A stretch of DNA of 64,000 bases from Komagataeibacter xylinus (GTDB lineage: Bacteria; Pseudomonadota; Alphaproteobacteria; Acetobacterales; Acetobacteraceae). Shown one piece after another: positions 54,682-64,000 of this stretch. The translations under genes were made by a program, and so were the position numbers. Position 1 is the stretch's first letter. Every line of letters starts with the position of its first letter. The notes beneath the pieces were generated by a model. That model worked only from the letters and a program-made list of their open reading frames with translations. It had not been told where the DNA came from and made no database searches. Where the stretch lies: NCBI RefSeq assembly GCF_031081985.1, contig NZ_JARWSK010000008.1:62001-126000 (forward strand). The letters are read 5' to 3'.

Positions 54682-55100
54682 ATCGCATGCTTTCGCTTCG
54701 GTAGGGAAAGGCTGGGGCAGGCCGCGCGAATAGCCGACACGGTCCAGTTGCCGGAATGCGGCGTAACGACAGGGAACGGATCCTGTCCGGCGCAGGGCGG
54801 AGTTTAAGGGATTTGCCTGCCTTCCGTCCGGATCGGTCTTATCGTCCATGTACGAATAAACGTCTGCCCCCAAAACATCCCGACGCTGTCTGTTGTATTT
54901 TGATATGCTGTCTATATCGTCATGTAATTAGGTGTCTAATACTATCTGTTTATCTTAATATGCGGTTTGGTTATGATGATATCTGTATTCCTTTGCTCCC
55001 GGTTATGCTGTAAGGTCATCAAATCAGGATTATTTGTCAGGTTTTTCGCCAGAACGCTTTCTCCATGTCTTTCGAAAGCGATACAAGGAGGTTCCATACA
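54682..55100. other. Intergenic region between serA and the peroxidase gene
   Basis: About 420 bases containing promoters for two divergent genes. The part before the peroxidase is AT-rich. I see no recognisable riboswitch, repeat or extra gene. Confidence 0.4.
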
Positions 55101-56150
55101 TTGGTCACACCTCAATCCGTTGATACCAGGCTGACCCGGGCGGCTGTATTCCTCGTCCTTACCCTGAACGAAGGCGATCGCACCGTTCTTGGCAAACAGG
55201 TTCGTGATTTGCTTGGTGACATGTCTTCGTTATTGCGTGGCGTCGGTTTTCGCATACCCGATGGACGCCTGACCTGTGTGACCGGGATTGGGTCGTCAGC
55301 CTGGGACGTGATCTTCGGTGTGCCGCGTCCAAGGGATCTGCATCCGTTCAGGGAAATCCATGGCGTTCATCATGCGCCAGCAACATCTGGTGACTTCCTG
55401 TTTCACATTCGGGCTACACGAATGGATCTGTGTTTTGAACTTGCTGCGACAATTGTTTCACGCCTTGAAGGTGCAGCAACGGTTGTCGATGAGGTCCACG
55501 GGTTCAAATATTTTGACGAGCGTGATTTGCTTGGTTTTGTGGATGGGACCGAGAACCCGTCCGGTCAGGCGGCCATCAACTCTACGATCATTGGCGAGGA
55601 AGATTCGGAATTCGCTGGCGGCAGTTATGTCATTATTCAGAAATACCTGCACGACCTGAAAAAATGGAACGCCCTTCCGACCGAGACGCAGGAGGACGTC
55701 ATTGGTCGCAAGAAGCTTTCCGACATTGAACAGGCGGATGCCGCCAAGAAAAGTTATGCCCACAACGTTCTGACGACGATTGAAGAAAATGGCGAGCAAC
55801 TTCAGATCGTCCGCGACAATATGCCGTTTGGCCAGGTGGGGAAGGGCGAATTCGGTACATATTTCATCGGATATGCCCGTTCCCCCGCGCGGATGGAACA
55901 GATGCTACGAAACATGTTCGTTGGACAGCCGCCGGGGAATTACGACCGTATTCTGGATGTCAGCACGGCAGTCACCGGCGCGCTTTTTTTTATCCCGACA
56001 GCTGACTTTCTGGATGGCGCGCCGGACATGGGGCCGCCCGCTTCTTCGGCTGATGCCGCCTTCCATGCAGAGGTATCTCCAGCGCCCGCAATCGTAGCAG
56101 CAGCCGATGGCACGTCCCTGCGTATCGGTTCACTCAAAGAGGACTCATGA
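55101..56150 (+). CDS. DyP-type haem peroxidase, encapsulin cargo
   Basis: 349 aa. The start is set at a TTG (55101) because AAGGAGG lies nine bases before it and the protein then begins like DypB enzymes; an ATG at 55065 would add 12 residues without a ribosome site. GFVDGTENP holds the distal Asp; the overall order agrees with class B DyP. After a flexible linker the tail reads DGTSLRIGSLKEDS, the type of peptide that targets cargo to encapsulin shells. Encapsulin follows after one base. It should oxidise dyes or phenolics, or degrade peroxide, inside a shell. Confidence 0.92.
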   Translation: MVTPQSVDTRLTRAAVFLVLTLNEGDRTVLGKQVRDLLGDMSSLLRGVGFRIPDGRLTCVTGIGSSAWDVIFGVPRPRDLHPFREIHGVHHAPATSGDFLFHIRATRMDLCFELAATIVSRLEGAATVVDEVHGFKYFDERDLLGFVDGTENPSGQAAINSTIIGEEDSEFAGGSYVIIQKYLHDLKKWNALPTETQEDVIGRKKLSDIEQADAAKKSYAHNVLTTIEENGEQLQIVRDNMPFGQVGKGEFGTYFIGYARSPARMEQMLRNMFVGQPPGNYDRILDVSTAVTGALFFIPTADFLDGAPDMGPPASSADAAFHAEVSPAPAIVAAADGTSLRIGSLKEDS

Positions 56151-56151
56151 T

Positions 56152-56970
56152 ATGAATAATCTCCATCGTCATCTTGCCCCAATTTCCAGTCCGGCGTGGA
56201 GCCAGATTGAAGAGGAAGCTTCACGCACCATCCGGCGCCATCTGGCGGGTCGATGCATTGTTGATATGCCTGAGCCAAAGGGACTGCCGCTGGCGGGTAT
56301 CGGAACTGGGCGCGGCAGCGAGATCGCATCGCCGGATAATGGTATTCATGTTATAAAGCGAGAGGTCCTGCCGCTCATCGAACTGCGTGTTCCCTTTACG
56401 CTTTCACGCGACGAAATTGACGCCGTGGAGCGCGGTTCCCAGGACTCCGACTGGCAGCCGGTGAAGGACGCGGCAAAGAAAATCGCTTTTGCTGAAGACC
56501 GGGCCATTTTCGATGGTTATGCAGCCGCCGGGATTCCAGGCATTCGGGCAGCCACGTCCAATATTCACCTGAAACTCCCGTCCGTCGTAAAGGATTACCC
56601 GCGCGTCATTGCCCAGGCGCTGACCGAACTGCGTCTGGCCGGTGTTAATGGTCCGTATTCGATTGTTCTGGGCGCGCAGGCCTATCAGGCAATCAGCAGT
56701 GGCGATGATGATGGCTATCCTGTTCGTAAACACATCGAGGCCATAATTGACGGCAAACTCATCTGGGCGCCTGCTATTGAAGGGGCATTTGTCGTTACCA
56801 TGCGTGGTGGTGATCTTGTACTGGATATCGGACAGGATTTTTCGATCGGTTATCTGGCTCACACGGCCGATACTGTCGAACTGTATCTGGAAGAAAGTTT
56901 CGTTTTCCGTGTACTGACGACCGAAGCGACGGTCGCCATTGATCAATCTGGTCAGTCTACAAGGTCCTGA
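56152..56970 (+). CDS. Encapsulin shell protein (family 1, HK97 fold)
   Basis: 272 aa. The linocin/encapsulin start is present (MNNLHRHLAPISSPAWSQI), as are RVPFTLSRDEIDAVERG and the late FSIGYLAHTADTVELYLEES. The length is normal for T=1 encapsulins. The ATG is one base after the peroxidase stop, so the two are co-translated. Shells of this type hold DyP cargo through its C-terminal peptide. Confidence 0.95.
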   Translation: MNNLHRHLAPISSPAWSQIEEEASRTIRRHLAGRCIVDMPEPKGLPLAGIGTGRGSEIASPDNGIHVIKREVLPLIELRVPFTLSRDEIDAVERGSQDSDWQPVKDAAKKIAFAEDRAIFDGYAAAGIPGIRAATSNIHLKLPSVVKDYPRVIAQALTELRLAGVNGPYSIVLGAQAYQAISSGDDDGYPVRKHIEAIIDGKLIWAPAIEGAFVVTMRGGDLVLDIGQDFSIGYLAHTADTVELYLEESFVFRVLTTEATVAIDQSGQSTRS

Positions 56971-57076
56971 TACGCAGAAAAGTCGCTATTCTTCGGCGTT
57001 GGTCCATGACCGATAATATAAATCATGGCATATCTTGTCGATTAGGTTTCTTTTTATAGCATAAAAGGTTTGAGTT

Positions 57077-57319
57077 ATGTCTGATGATCGCGTTCTGCAT
57101 GCGGCAAGTTCACTGCGAGACCTTGGACGAAAAGCCTTGCATTCGCCAAAACTTCTTACGCGTGAAAAAGTTATCCGCCTTGCCGAGCACGTGCTCAAAG
57201 GCGACGAGCATGCAAACGAACTGGAACGAGAAATAGCCAAAAAGGCAACGCACAATCCCGAAGGCGTTGAAGTCGATCAGTTGGAGCTTCTTGAGAAAAA
57301 GATACTCAAAGACAAATAA
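57077..57319 (+). CDS. Small helical hypothetical protein
   Basis: 80 aa, highly charged, helical (LHSPKLLTREKVIRLAEHVL, ending VDQLELLEKKILKDK). An AAAGG site precedes the ATG. It lies 106 bases after encapsulin on the same strand, so it may be expressed with it. No family recognised. Confidence 0.5.
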   Translation: MSDDRVLHAASSLRDLGRKALHSPKLLTREKVIRLAEHVLKGDEHANELEREIAKKATHNPEGVEVDQLELLEKKILKDK

Positions 57320-57418
57320 TAGTATCTTATTGTGCGGATCTCGTTGCGGCGTCCTTTGTTTTGTCGTTAGACGAGTATCAACAAACGGGCATTGCTGTTC
57401 AGAAACGGAGAAAACATT

Positions 57419-57598
57419 ATGATCCCTTTATTTCTCGATAAAACGACGAACCCGCCAGCACCTCAGGAAGATGGTTGGTATGTTCTCAGTGGTTCCAGGA
57501 TTCTCGACGGTGGCCCATTCACAAGCGAGGGGGAGGCATTGCTCTGGATCGATGATCGGCAGCCAGATCCTGATGCGGGTGGACAGTCACCGTTCTGA
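57419..57598 (+). CDS. Small hypothetical protein
   Basis: 59 aa from an ATG at 57419 with CGGAG upstream. It contains EDGWYVLSGSRILDGGPF, which looks like a compact beta-type domain. It precedes a strong hairpin. Function unknown. Confidence 0.5.
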   Translation: MIPLFLDKTTNPPAPQEDGWYVLSGSRILDGGPFTSEGEALLWIDDRQPDPDAGGQSPF

Positions 57599-57639
57599 AC
57601 ACGCTTAGGTTATTGTTCCAGTGACATTGGTTCTGTAAT

Positions 57640-57676
57640 ACAATCAGGCGCTAAGGTAGTAGGAGCGCCTGATTGT
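57640..57676. terminator. Perfect 13-bp hairpin
   Basis: Arms ACAATCAGGCGCT and AGCGCCTGATTGT around an 11-base loop, 41 bases past the 59-aa gene and 112 bases from the end of the convergent SRAP gene. A likely shared terminator. Confidence 0.7.
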
Positions 57677-57788
57677 CATCGTATAGATAATATGATTTAT
57701 TCCCGAAAATCATGAATTATGTTGTAATTAATAATTAAAGTTATAATATTCTATACTTACTGATTCGGTTTCGTATTTCCTGTATATA

Positions 57789-58415
57789 TTACGGAATAGC
57801 CAAGGTATTGTCAGGTAAGGGACGTTGCAATCGCAGCGCTTCGGCCAGCGGCGCATTCATCCACAGCTCCAGTTCTTCCGACCGAGTCAGGATGACCGGC
57901 ATGGCTTTTGGGTGAATGGCACCGACTTCCCGATTGGCGGTGGTGGTCAGGAAGCCGAACAGGTCATCCGTCGTCTCGCCATCCGCCAGTTTTCGCACTG
58001 ACGTCCACTGGCACCAGATCCCTGCAAAGAAAGCCAGAGGCTCCCCATCACTCCGGGCAAACCAGGCGGGCCTGCTGGTCCCATCCGGCAGGCGCTCCGG
58101 TTCGGAAAAGGCCGTGAGCGGCACCAGGCAGCGATGCGCGATACCTTCCCAGCGCTTCCACCAGGTCGAGGTGGGATTGCGGATATTGGTCACACCCCGA
58201 TCGACCCTGTGGCCTTTCAGGTAGCCCGGCGGCGTGGGCATGCCCCAGCGCGCCATGACCAGTTCACGCCCATCCGGCGCGTTCCGCACGATGGGCGCCA
58301 TGGTGTTGGGCCAGATCTCGGGCAGGGGTTGGAGATTGCCGGTGCGGTCGGTCATGACCCGGGCCGCCTCCCGGATCGCCTGCTGACTGCTGGTCATCGC
58401 ATAGAGGTTGCACAT
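57789..58415 (-). CDS. SRAP-family (YedK/HMCES-like) protein
   Basis: 208 aa from an ATG at 58415 (a GTG one codon earlier is also in frame). The second residue is cysteine (MCNLYAMTSS), which after loss of Met forms the active site that crosslinks to abasic sites in single-stranded DNA. HPKAMPVILT holds the conserved His; the FSEPE region carries the conserved glutamate. It lies beside the SOS cassette, consistent with a DNA-damage role. A truncated relative exists at 27618-27802. Confidence 0.9.
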   Translation of the reverse strand: MCNLYAMTSSQQAIREAARVMTDRTGNLQPLPEIWPNTMAPIVRNAPDGRELVMARWGMPTPPGYLKGHRVDRGVTNIRNPTSTWWKRWEGIAHRCLVPLTAFSEPERLPDGTSRPAWFARSDGEPLAFFAGIWCQWTSVRKLADGETTDDLFGFLTTTANREVGAIHPKAMPVILTRSEELELWMNAPLAEALRLQRPLPDNTLAIP

Positions 58416-58615
58416 CACGCCATCCTTTCGCGAGTCCGGATATGGGTGTCCTGACGGACGGTATCCACCCTGCAGGACGGGGGTGGCCGGACTGTTCCTG
58501 ATAAATCCCTGTACTTCAGACAGTTTTCATCAAGCCTGGACCGTGTGGCAGGCCTGTGCCCGCGTCCGGATCACAGTCGCTCTTCCAGGATGGGTTGACA
58601 TTCGTCACCGTACCA

Positions 58616-58630
58616 GAACAAATAACGAAC
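58616..58630 (+). promoter_or_regulatory. LexA box upstream of imuA
   Basis: GAACAAATAACGAAC: two GAAC repeats with seven bases between, the alphaproteobacterial LexA motif. It overlaps the likely -10 region of a promoter with TTGACA at 58595-58600, so LexA would block transcription until DNA damage. Confidence 0.85.
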
Positions 58631-58679
58631 ACAATCATTGATTCCATGCCAGAAACACCCGAATGGACTGTCCGACCCC

Positions 58680-59456
58680 ATGCCCGCATCCCAACCCCAT
58701 CCCGCGCTGGAGGCGCTGAGAGCACAGGTCAGCCGTCTTGAAGGCCAGGGTCGACGCAGGCGGGGCGTGCTGCCCTTCGGCATGCCCGAGATTGACGGTC
58801 GCCTGCCGGATGGCGGCATGGCGCTGGGCGCGCTGCATGAGGTGGCAGGTGGCGGCCATGACGCCCTGAATGCAGCAGCGTCCGGTCTGTTTTCCGCCGG
58901 GATCGCAGCGCGGACACGGGGCAAGGTGCTGTGGATCGCCACCCGTCAGGACCTGTATGCCCCGGCACTGCAGCAGGTCGGCCTGTCGGCGCGACGGACC
59001 ATCTATGTCGCGGCCAGTTCGGACGTCGATGTCCTGGCCTGTTTCGAGGAGGCATTGCGCCATCAGGGGCTGGGCGCGGTTGTCGCCGAGGTCGCCCGCC
59101 TGTCCATGACAGCGTCACGCCGCCTGCAGCTGGCGGCCGAGACATCCGGTGCGCTGGGCATCGCCATACGGCGCTGGCGGCGACAGACGGATGCGGCCGA
59201 CTTCGGCCAGCCCACGGCTTCGGTTACGCGGTGGCGGGTCTCGGTCCTGCCATCCGTGCCGCTGCCAGTGCCCGGCGTCGGCCGGTCCCGCTGGCTGCTG
59301 GAACTCATCCGTGCCCGCGCGGGCGAATGCGCCGATTTCGAAGTGGAGGCCTGTGATGCCAAAGGGAGACTGGCACCGTGTCGTCTCGCTCTACCTGCCG
59401 CTCTGGCCGACAGACCGGATCAGGAAGCGGCTGGGCACCGACGTGCCCGCGCCTGA
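58680..59456 (+). CDS. imuA: ImuA, RecA-like mutagenesis factor
   Basis: 258 aa from an ATG at 58680. RecA-like fold landmarks: GVLPFGMPEIDGRLPDGGMA, ALHEVAGGG near 62, TRGKVLWIATRQDLYAP. It begins the SOS-induced imuA-imuB-dnaE2 operon and is thought to help ImuB recruit the error-prone polymerase. A LexA box lies 50 bases upstream. The end overlaps imuB by about 100 bases. Confidence 0.9.
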   Translation: MPASQPHPALEALRAQVSRLEGQGRRRRGVLPFGMPEIDGRLPDGGMALGALHEVAGGGHDALNAAASGLFSAGIAARTRGKVLWIATRQDLYAPALQQVGLSARRTIYVAASSDVDVLACFEEALRHQGLGAVVAEVARLSMTASRRLQLAAETSGALGIAIRRWRRQTDAADFGQPTASVTRWRVSVLPSVPLPVPGVGRSRWLLELIRARAGECADFEVEACDAKGRLAPCRLALPAALADRPDQEAAGHRRARA

Positions 59457-60894
59457 CTGCCCATTGGTGCTGGCCGGACGGGAAGGGCGGCGACGGGTCA
59501 TCCTGTCGGTAGACCTCGCCGCCCGCAGGCTGGGCCTGCGTCCCGGCACGCCTGTCGCGAAAGCGCAGGCGCTCCATCCCGATCTGCTCATCATGGATGC
59601 CGACCCGGACGGTGACCGGGCAGGGCTGGAGCGGCTGGCGCTGTGGTTCCAGCACCGCATCGCCCCCATCGTGGCCCCCGATCCGCCAGACGGCATCGTG
59701 CTGGATACGACCGGTGCCGATCACCTGCATGGGGGCGAGGCCGTCATGCTGGAGAACATGGTCACACGCCTGAAGGAGTCCGGGATTACGGCCCGGGCCG
59801 CGATTGCCGATACGTGGGGTGCCGCCCATGCGCTGGCGCGCTATGGCCGGGGACGCATCACCCTCGTGCCGCCCGGTGAGACGGCGGCAGCGATTGCCGA
59901 CCTGCCCATCGAAGCCCTGCGCCTGCCAGCGGATATCATTGATGGCCTCCATGGACTGGGCGTGTCACGCATCGGGCCGCTGGCCGGCCTGCCGCGCGCG
60001 CCGCTGGCCCTGCGCTTCGGCCCGGATGTCGCCCGCAGGCTGGACCAGGCTTTCGGACGGCAGGCAGAAGCCATTGTCCCGGTCCGGCTGCAGGCACCGG
60101 TGCAGGTCAGCCGGAACTTTGCCGAACCGATCAGCGCCGCCGAGACCATAGCCCGCTACATCACCAAACTCGTGCCACCCCTGTGCGCCGGGCTGGAGGA
60201 ACGCGAGCAGGGCGTGCGCCGCCTTGACCTGCTGCTGCACCGGGTGGACAGCCGCACCGAGGCCATCCGCGTGGCCACGGCCATGCCGGTGCGGGATGTC
60301 AGACGCCTGACCCGTCTGCTCTGTGACAGGATCGAGACCATCGATCCGGGCTTCGGGATCGAGCGCATGGTGCTGACCGCGTCGCTGGCCGAGCCGATCC
60401 TGCACCGCCAGGGTGTATCCGCCCTGATCGAGGAAGAAGAGGCCGACGTCTCCGACCTGATCGATACCCTGGCCAATCGTGTCGGCACGCAGGCCCTGTA
60501 TCGCTTCGCCCCGGTGGAAAGCGACGTGCCAGAGCGGGCCGTCTGCCGCGTGGCTGCCCTTGCACCCGAAGATACACGGGACTGGCCTGATCACTGGCCG
60601 CGCCCCACGCGCCTGCTGCCCCGTCCCGAGCCGATCCAGACCATGGCGGTGTTGCCCGACCATCCGCCGGTCTTCTTCATCTGGCGTGGTATCCGCCGCC
60701 GGATCAGATGCGCCGATGGCCCTGAGCGCGTGTTTGGCGAATGGTGGAAAGGGGATGCCGAACTGACCACCGTGCGCGATTACTTCCGGGTGGAGGATAC
60801 CAGCGGCGAGACATTCTGGGTTTACCGGACAGGGGATGGCGAACATGGAGAGACCGGTTCGCAGGGCTGGTTCCTGCATGGTCTCTTTGAATGA
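59356..60894 (+). CDS. imuB: ImuB, inactive Y-family polymerase-like mutagenesis protein
   Basis: 512 aa. [17 protein letters not shown] at the start and the Y-family landmarks ([12 protein letters not shown], later [20 protein letters not shown]) identify it; ImuB proteins lack catalytic acids and act as a bridge to the beta clamp. The ATG at 59356 lies within imuA, and the stop overlaps dnaE2 as ATGA, so the three genes are one operon. Confidence 0.92.
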   Translation: MPKGDWHRVVSLYLPLWPTDRIRKRLGTDVPAPDCPLVLAGREGRRRVILSVDLAARRLGLRPGTPVAKAQALHPDLLIMDADPDGDRAGLERLALWFQHRIAPIVAPDPPDGIVLDTTGADHLHGGEAVMLENMVTRLKESGITARAAIADTWGAAHALARYGRGRITLVPPGETAAAIADLPIEALRLPADIIDGLHGLGVSRIGPLAGLPRAPLALRFGPDVARRLDQAFGRQAEAIVPVRLQAPVQVSRNFAEPISAAETIARYITKLVPPLCAGLEEREQGVRRLDLLLHRVDSRTEAIRVATAMPVRDVRRLTRLLCDRIETIDPGFGIERMVLTASLAEPILHRQGVSALIEEEEADVSDLIDTLANRVGTQALYRFAPVESDVPERAVCRVAALAPEDTRDWPDHWPRPTRLLPRPEPIQTMAVLPDHPPVFFIWRGIRRRIRCADGPERVFGEWWKGDAELTTVRDYFRVEDTSGETFWVYRTGDGEHGETGSQGWFLHGLFE

Positions 60895-63800
60895 GCGTGC
60901 CATACGCCGAACTGCAGGTGACGAGTTACTTCTCGTTCCTGCGCGGCGCATCCTCACCGATTGAACTGTTCGAGCAGGCAAAGGCCCTTGGCATTGAAGC
61001 GCTGGGGATCTGCGACCGCAATTCGCTGGCAGGCATGGTGCAGGCCCATGTCGCGGCCAAAGAGACGGGCATCCGCCTGGTCGTGGGCTGCCGTCTGGAC
61101 CTTGCCGATTTCGCGCCAGTGCTGGTCTACCCGATGGACCGGGCTGCCTATGGCCGATTGTGCCGACTGCTGAGCCTTGGCAAGGCCCGGGCCGGGAAAG
61201 GGAAATGCCATCTGCTCTGGGATGATCTGGTGGCATGGGGCGAGGGCCTCCTTGTCATCCTGCTCCCGGATACGGCGGATGATGCCTGCGCCCTGCATCT
61301 GCGCAAGCTGCAGGACGTCTTTGCCGATCGGGCCTATATGGCGCTGACCCTGCGGCGCCGGCCCAATGACCAGATGCGGCTGTATGAACTGGCGAACCTC
61401 GCCCGGCAGGCGCGGGTGCCAGCGGTCGTGACCAATGACGTGCTGTTCCACACCCATGACCGGCGCATCCTGCAGGATGTGGTGACCTGCATCCGCAACC
61501 ACACCACCATCGACGAAGCCGGCTTTGCCCGCGAGCGCCATGCGGACCGTTACCTCAAGCCGCCCGCGGAAATGGCCCGGCTGTTCAGCCGCTATCCCGA
61601 AGCGATGGCCCGGACCATGGAGATCGTGGCCCGTTGCCGGTTCAGCCTTGATGACCTGGCCTACCAGTATCCCGATGAGGTCTCCGTCCCGGGCCAGACG
61701 CCGCAGCAGGCGCTCGAAGCCCTGACCTGGGAAGGGGCGGCAGCGGCCTATCCTGAAGGCATTCCCCCCGAGGTCAGGAAAACCCTCACCCATGAACTCG
61801 CCCTGATCGGGCGCATGGATTACGCGCCGTATTTCCTCACCGTGCACAGCATCGTCCGTTACGCCCGATCGCAGGGCATCCTGTGCCAGGGGCGGGGATC
61901 GGCGGCCAATTCCGCTGTCTGCTACGTGCTGGGGATTACCGCCATCGATCCGGCACGGACGTCACTGCTCTTCGAGCGGTTCGTGTCCGAAGAGCGCCGT
62001 GAGCCACCCGATATCGACGTGGATTTCGAGCATGCGCGCCGGGAGCAGGTGATCCAGTGGATTTACGGTCATTATGGCCGCAACCACGCCGCTCTCACGG
62101 CGGTGGTTACGCGCTATCGCGCCAAGGGCGCGCTGCGCGATGTCGGCAAGGTCATGGGCCTGCCCGAAGACCTGATCCGCACCCTGTCCGGCCAGATCTG
62201 GGGCTGGGGGCGGAAGCTGGATGAGGACGCGCTGAATGAGACGGGGATCGACCTGTCCGACCGGCGCATCCGGCTGACGCTGGATCTGGCGCGCTGCCTG
62301 ATCGGCGTGCCGCGCCACCTGTCGCAGCATCCCGGCGGGTTTGTCCTGACCCATGACCGACTGGATGAGCTGGTACCGATCGAACCAGCGGCCATGGACG
62401 CTCGCCAGATCATCGAATGGGACAAGGATGATATCGACGTCCTGAAATTCATGAAGGTGGATGTGCTGGCACTCGGCATGCTGACCTGCATGAAGAAGGG
62501 GCTGGACCTTCTGGGCGAACACAAGGGACAGCATTACACGCTGCAGACCATCCCGGCCGAGGACCCGCGCACCTACGCCATGATCCGGAAGGCCGATACG
62601 ATCGGGGTGTTCCAGATCGAGAGCCGGGCGCAGATGTCCATGCTGCCGCGTCTCAGGCCCCGGGTGTTCTATGATCTGGTGATCGAGGTGGCCATCGTCC
62701 GGCCCGGCCCCATCCAGGGCGACATGGTGCATCCCTATCTGCGCCGGCGGGCCGGGCAGGAAAAGGAAATCTACCCGACGCCGGAACTCGAAAAGGTGCT
62801 CAGGAAGACCTTGGGCATTCCGCTGTTCCAGGAACAGGTGATGCAGGTGGCCATGGTGTGTGCCGGGTTTTCGGCATCCGAGGCCGACCAGCTGCGCCGG
62901 GCCATGGCGACGTTCAAGAATACCGGCACGGTCTCACGCTTCCGCACGCGCCTGATCGAGGGGATGACGGCGCGCGGTTATCCCGAGACCTTTGCCGAGC
63001 GCATCTTCCAGCAACTGGAGGGGTTTGGCAGTTACGGCTTTCCCGAAAGCCATGCCGCCTCATTTGCCATCCTCGCCTATTCGTCATCCTGGATGAAATG
63101 TGCCCATCCGGATGTATTTCTGGCAGCACTCCTGAACAGCCAGCCCATGGGATTCTATGCCCCGGCGCAGCTTGTGCGTGATGCGCGCGAACATGGGGTC
63201 GAGATCCGGCCGATCTGCATCAACGCCTCGCGCTGGGACAGCACGCTGGAAGGCCCGGAGCGGGATGACGGGCTGTTTGCCGTCCGCCTGGGCATGAACC
63301 TGGTGAAAGGGCTGGCCAATGAGGATGCGGCCCGCATCGTGGCGGCGCGGGGCGACCGGCCCTTTGCCTCGGTCGATGATCTGTGGCGTAGGGCAGGGGT
63401 GAAGGGGGTGACCCTGACCCATCTGGCCGAGGCGGACGCCTTCCGGCCGGGACTGGGTCTGGCCCGGCGCGAGGCGCTTTGGGCGATCAAAGCACTACGT
63501 GACGAACCCCTGCCGCTGTTTGCTGCAGCCGCTGTCGTGCGTGAAGCAGAAGAACCTGATGTGCTGCTCCAGCCCATGCGGGACGGGGCCGAGGTCGCAC
63601 GGGATTACAACCGCACCGGCCTGACCCTGCGGGATCATCCCCTGGCCTTCCTGCGTGCCGATCTTATCGAGCGTGGGATGGTGACGTGTCGGCAGGCCTT
63701 CGAGGCACGGGACAGGAGCAGCCTGTCGGTGGCTGGGCTGGTACTGGTTCGTCAGCGGCCCGGTTCGGCCGAGGGCGTGGTGTTCATGACGCTGGAGGAT

Positions 63801-64000
63801 GAGACGGCGGCGATCAACGTGATTATCTGGCCCGATATGTTCGAGCGCTGTCGTCGTGTGGTCCTGTCGGGCCAGATGCTGGGGGTTGTCGGGCGGCTGC
63901 AGAAAGAAGGGGAGGTGGTGCATCTCGTGACGCGTGAGATTGTGGATCTCTCCTTCCTGCTGGCCGATGTGGGAAATCGGTCGTCGCAGATACTTCCAGA
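60891..64000 (+). CDS. dnaE2: Error-prone DNA polymerase DnaE2, cut by the right window edge
   Basis: About 1,036 residues visible, no stop before the window ends; full proteins are ~1,050-1,080 aa, so only a little is missing. N-terminal PHP domain begins [18 protein letters not shown]; palm has [16 protein letters not shown] and catalytic acids in [26 protein letters not shown] is also typical. DnaE2 performs damage-tolerant synthesis after SOS induction. It overlaps imuB by four bases. Chromosomal cassettes are the norm, so a plasmid location would be notable. Confidence 0.93.
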   Translation, partial: MSVPYAELQVTSYFSFLRGASSPIELFEQAKALGIEALGICDRNSLAGMVQAHVAAKETGIRLVVGCRLDLADFAPVLVYPMDRAAYGRLCRLLSLGKARAGKGKCHLLWDDLVAWGEGLLVILLPDTADDACALHLRKLQDVFADRAYMALTLRRRPNDQMRLYELANLARQARVPAVVTNDVLFHTHDRRILQDVVTCIRNHTTIDEAGFARERHADRYLKPPAEMARLFSRYPEAMARTMEIVARCRFSLDDLAYQYPDEVSVPGQTPQQALEALTWEGAAAAYPEGIPPEVRKTLTHELALIGRMDYAPYFLTVHSIVRYARSQGILCQGRGSAANSAVCYVLGITAIDPARTSLLFERFVSEERREPPDIDVDFEHARREQVIQWIYGHYGRNHAALTAVVTRYRAKGALRDVGKVMGLPEDLIRTLSGQIWGWGRKLDEDALNETGIDLSDRRIRLTLDLARCLIGVPRHLSQHPGGFVLTHDRLDELVPIEPAAMDARQIIEWDKDDIDVLKFMKVDVLALGMLTCMKKGLDLLGEHKGQHYTLQTIPAEDPRTYAMIRKADTIGVFQIESRAQMSMLPRLRPRVFYDLVIEVAIVRPGPIQGDMVHPYLRRRAGQEKEIYPTPELEKVLRKTLGIPLFQEQVMQVAMVCAGFSASEADQLRRAMATFKNTGTVSRFRTRLIEGMTARGYPETFAERIFQQLEGFGSYGFPESHAASFAILAYSSSWMKCAHPDVFLAALLNSQPMGFYAPAQLVRDAREHGVEIRPICINASRWDSTLEGPERDDGLFAVRLGMNLVKGLANEDAARIVAARGDRPFASVDDLWRRAGVKGVTLTHLAEADAFRPGLGLARREALWAIKALRDEPLPLFAAAAVVREAEEPDVLLQPMRDGAEVARDYNRTGLTLRDHPLAFLRADLIERGMVTCRQAFEARDRSSLSVAGLVLVRQRPGSAEGVVFMTLEDETAAINVIIWPDMFERCRRVVLSGQMLGVVGRLQKEGEVVHLVTREIVDLSFLLADVGNRSSQILP

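Noticed and set aside
59965-61236. 423-aa minus-strand frame opposite imuB and dnaE2
   Set aside because: It is a shadow of two well-supported genes.
1-64000. tRNA or rRNA genes
   Set aside because: Reading the intergenic regions showed no tRNA- or rRNA-like sequence that I could support.

Overview
The window looks like part of a large plasmid from an acetic acid bacterium or close relative (Acetobacteraceae; a Komagataeibacter- or Gluconacetobacter-type genome fits). This is inferred from protein families and the generally high GC content, not from a database search. A Rep_3-type initiator, two iteron clusters, a ParA/ParB pair and four copies of a centromere-like palindrome show that the replicon is a plasmid. 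It also carries genes usually found on chromosomes (serA, a SerA-type dehydrogenase gene, and the imuA-imuB-dnaE2 mutagenesis cassette).

Layout. 1-11,911: a leftward block of plasmid genes (ArdC antirestriction protein, DUF3085, DUF5983-like, PAPS-reductase-family protein, a large ParB-like protein, a 1,699-aa methylase-helicase). A ~90-base structured repeat sits in the leader of three of its transcription units. 12,350-17,210: replication and partition (rep, origin, parA, parB). 17,760-21,160: haloacetate dehalogenase, then a TetR regulator divergent from a YecD-like hydrolase and an AbrB-type membrane protein. 21,440-27,800: a probable defence or conflict island (HEPN-like protein, papain-like protein, small ORF plus SMC-like ATPase, PLD-family protein), with a REP-like hairpin repeat at both ends. 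28,127-33,890: alpha/beta hydrolases with AraC and LysR regulators, then a PanE-like reductase. 33,970-40,330: tyrosine recombinase, a degenerate integrase-like protein overlapping scpA, and a KAP-type NTPase. 41,213-42,385: an IS5-family element beside an older IS relic.

42,900-53,255 is a coherent respiratory island: cyanide-insensitive bd-type oxidase (cioA, cioB and a small third subunit), a nitrate-reductase-associated protein, a YdeP/FdhF-type molybdoenzyme, molybdenum-cofactor genes (moaA, mobA, moaD, moaE), fdhD, a LysR and a MucR-like regulator. The simplest reading is formate (or related) oxidation feeding electrons to a quinol oxidase. 53,416-57,600 holds serA and a DyP peroxidase-encapsulin pair. 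57,789-64,000 holds an SRAP-family protein and imuA-imuB-dnaE2 behind a clear alphaproteobacterial LexA box; dnaE2 runs off the right edge.

Most promising for new biology: the SMC-like ATPase/PLD island and its bordering repeats, the three-copy leader element with compensatory base changes, the fusion of a dead integrase to an scpA-coupled protein, and the formate/CIO island.
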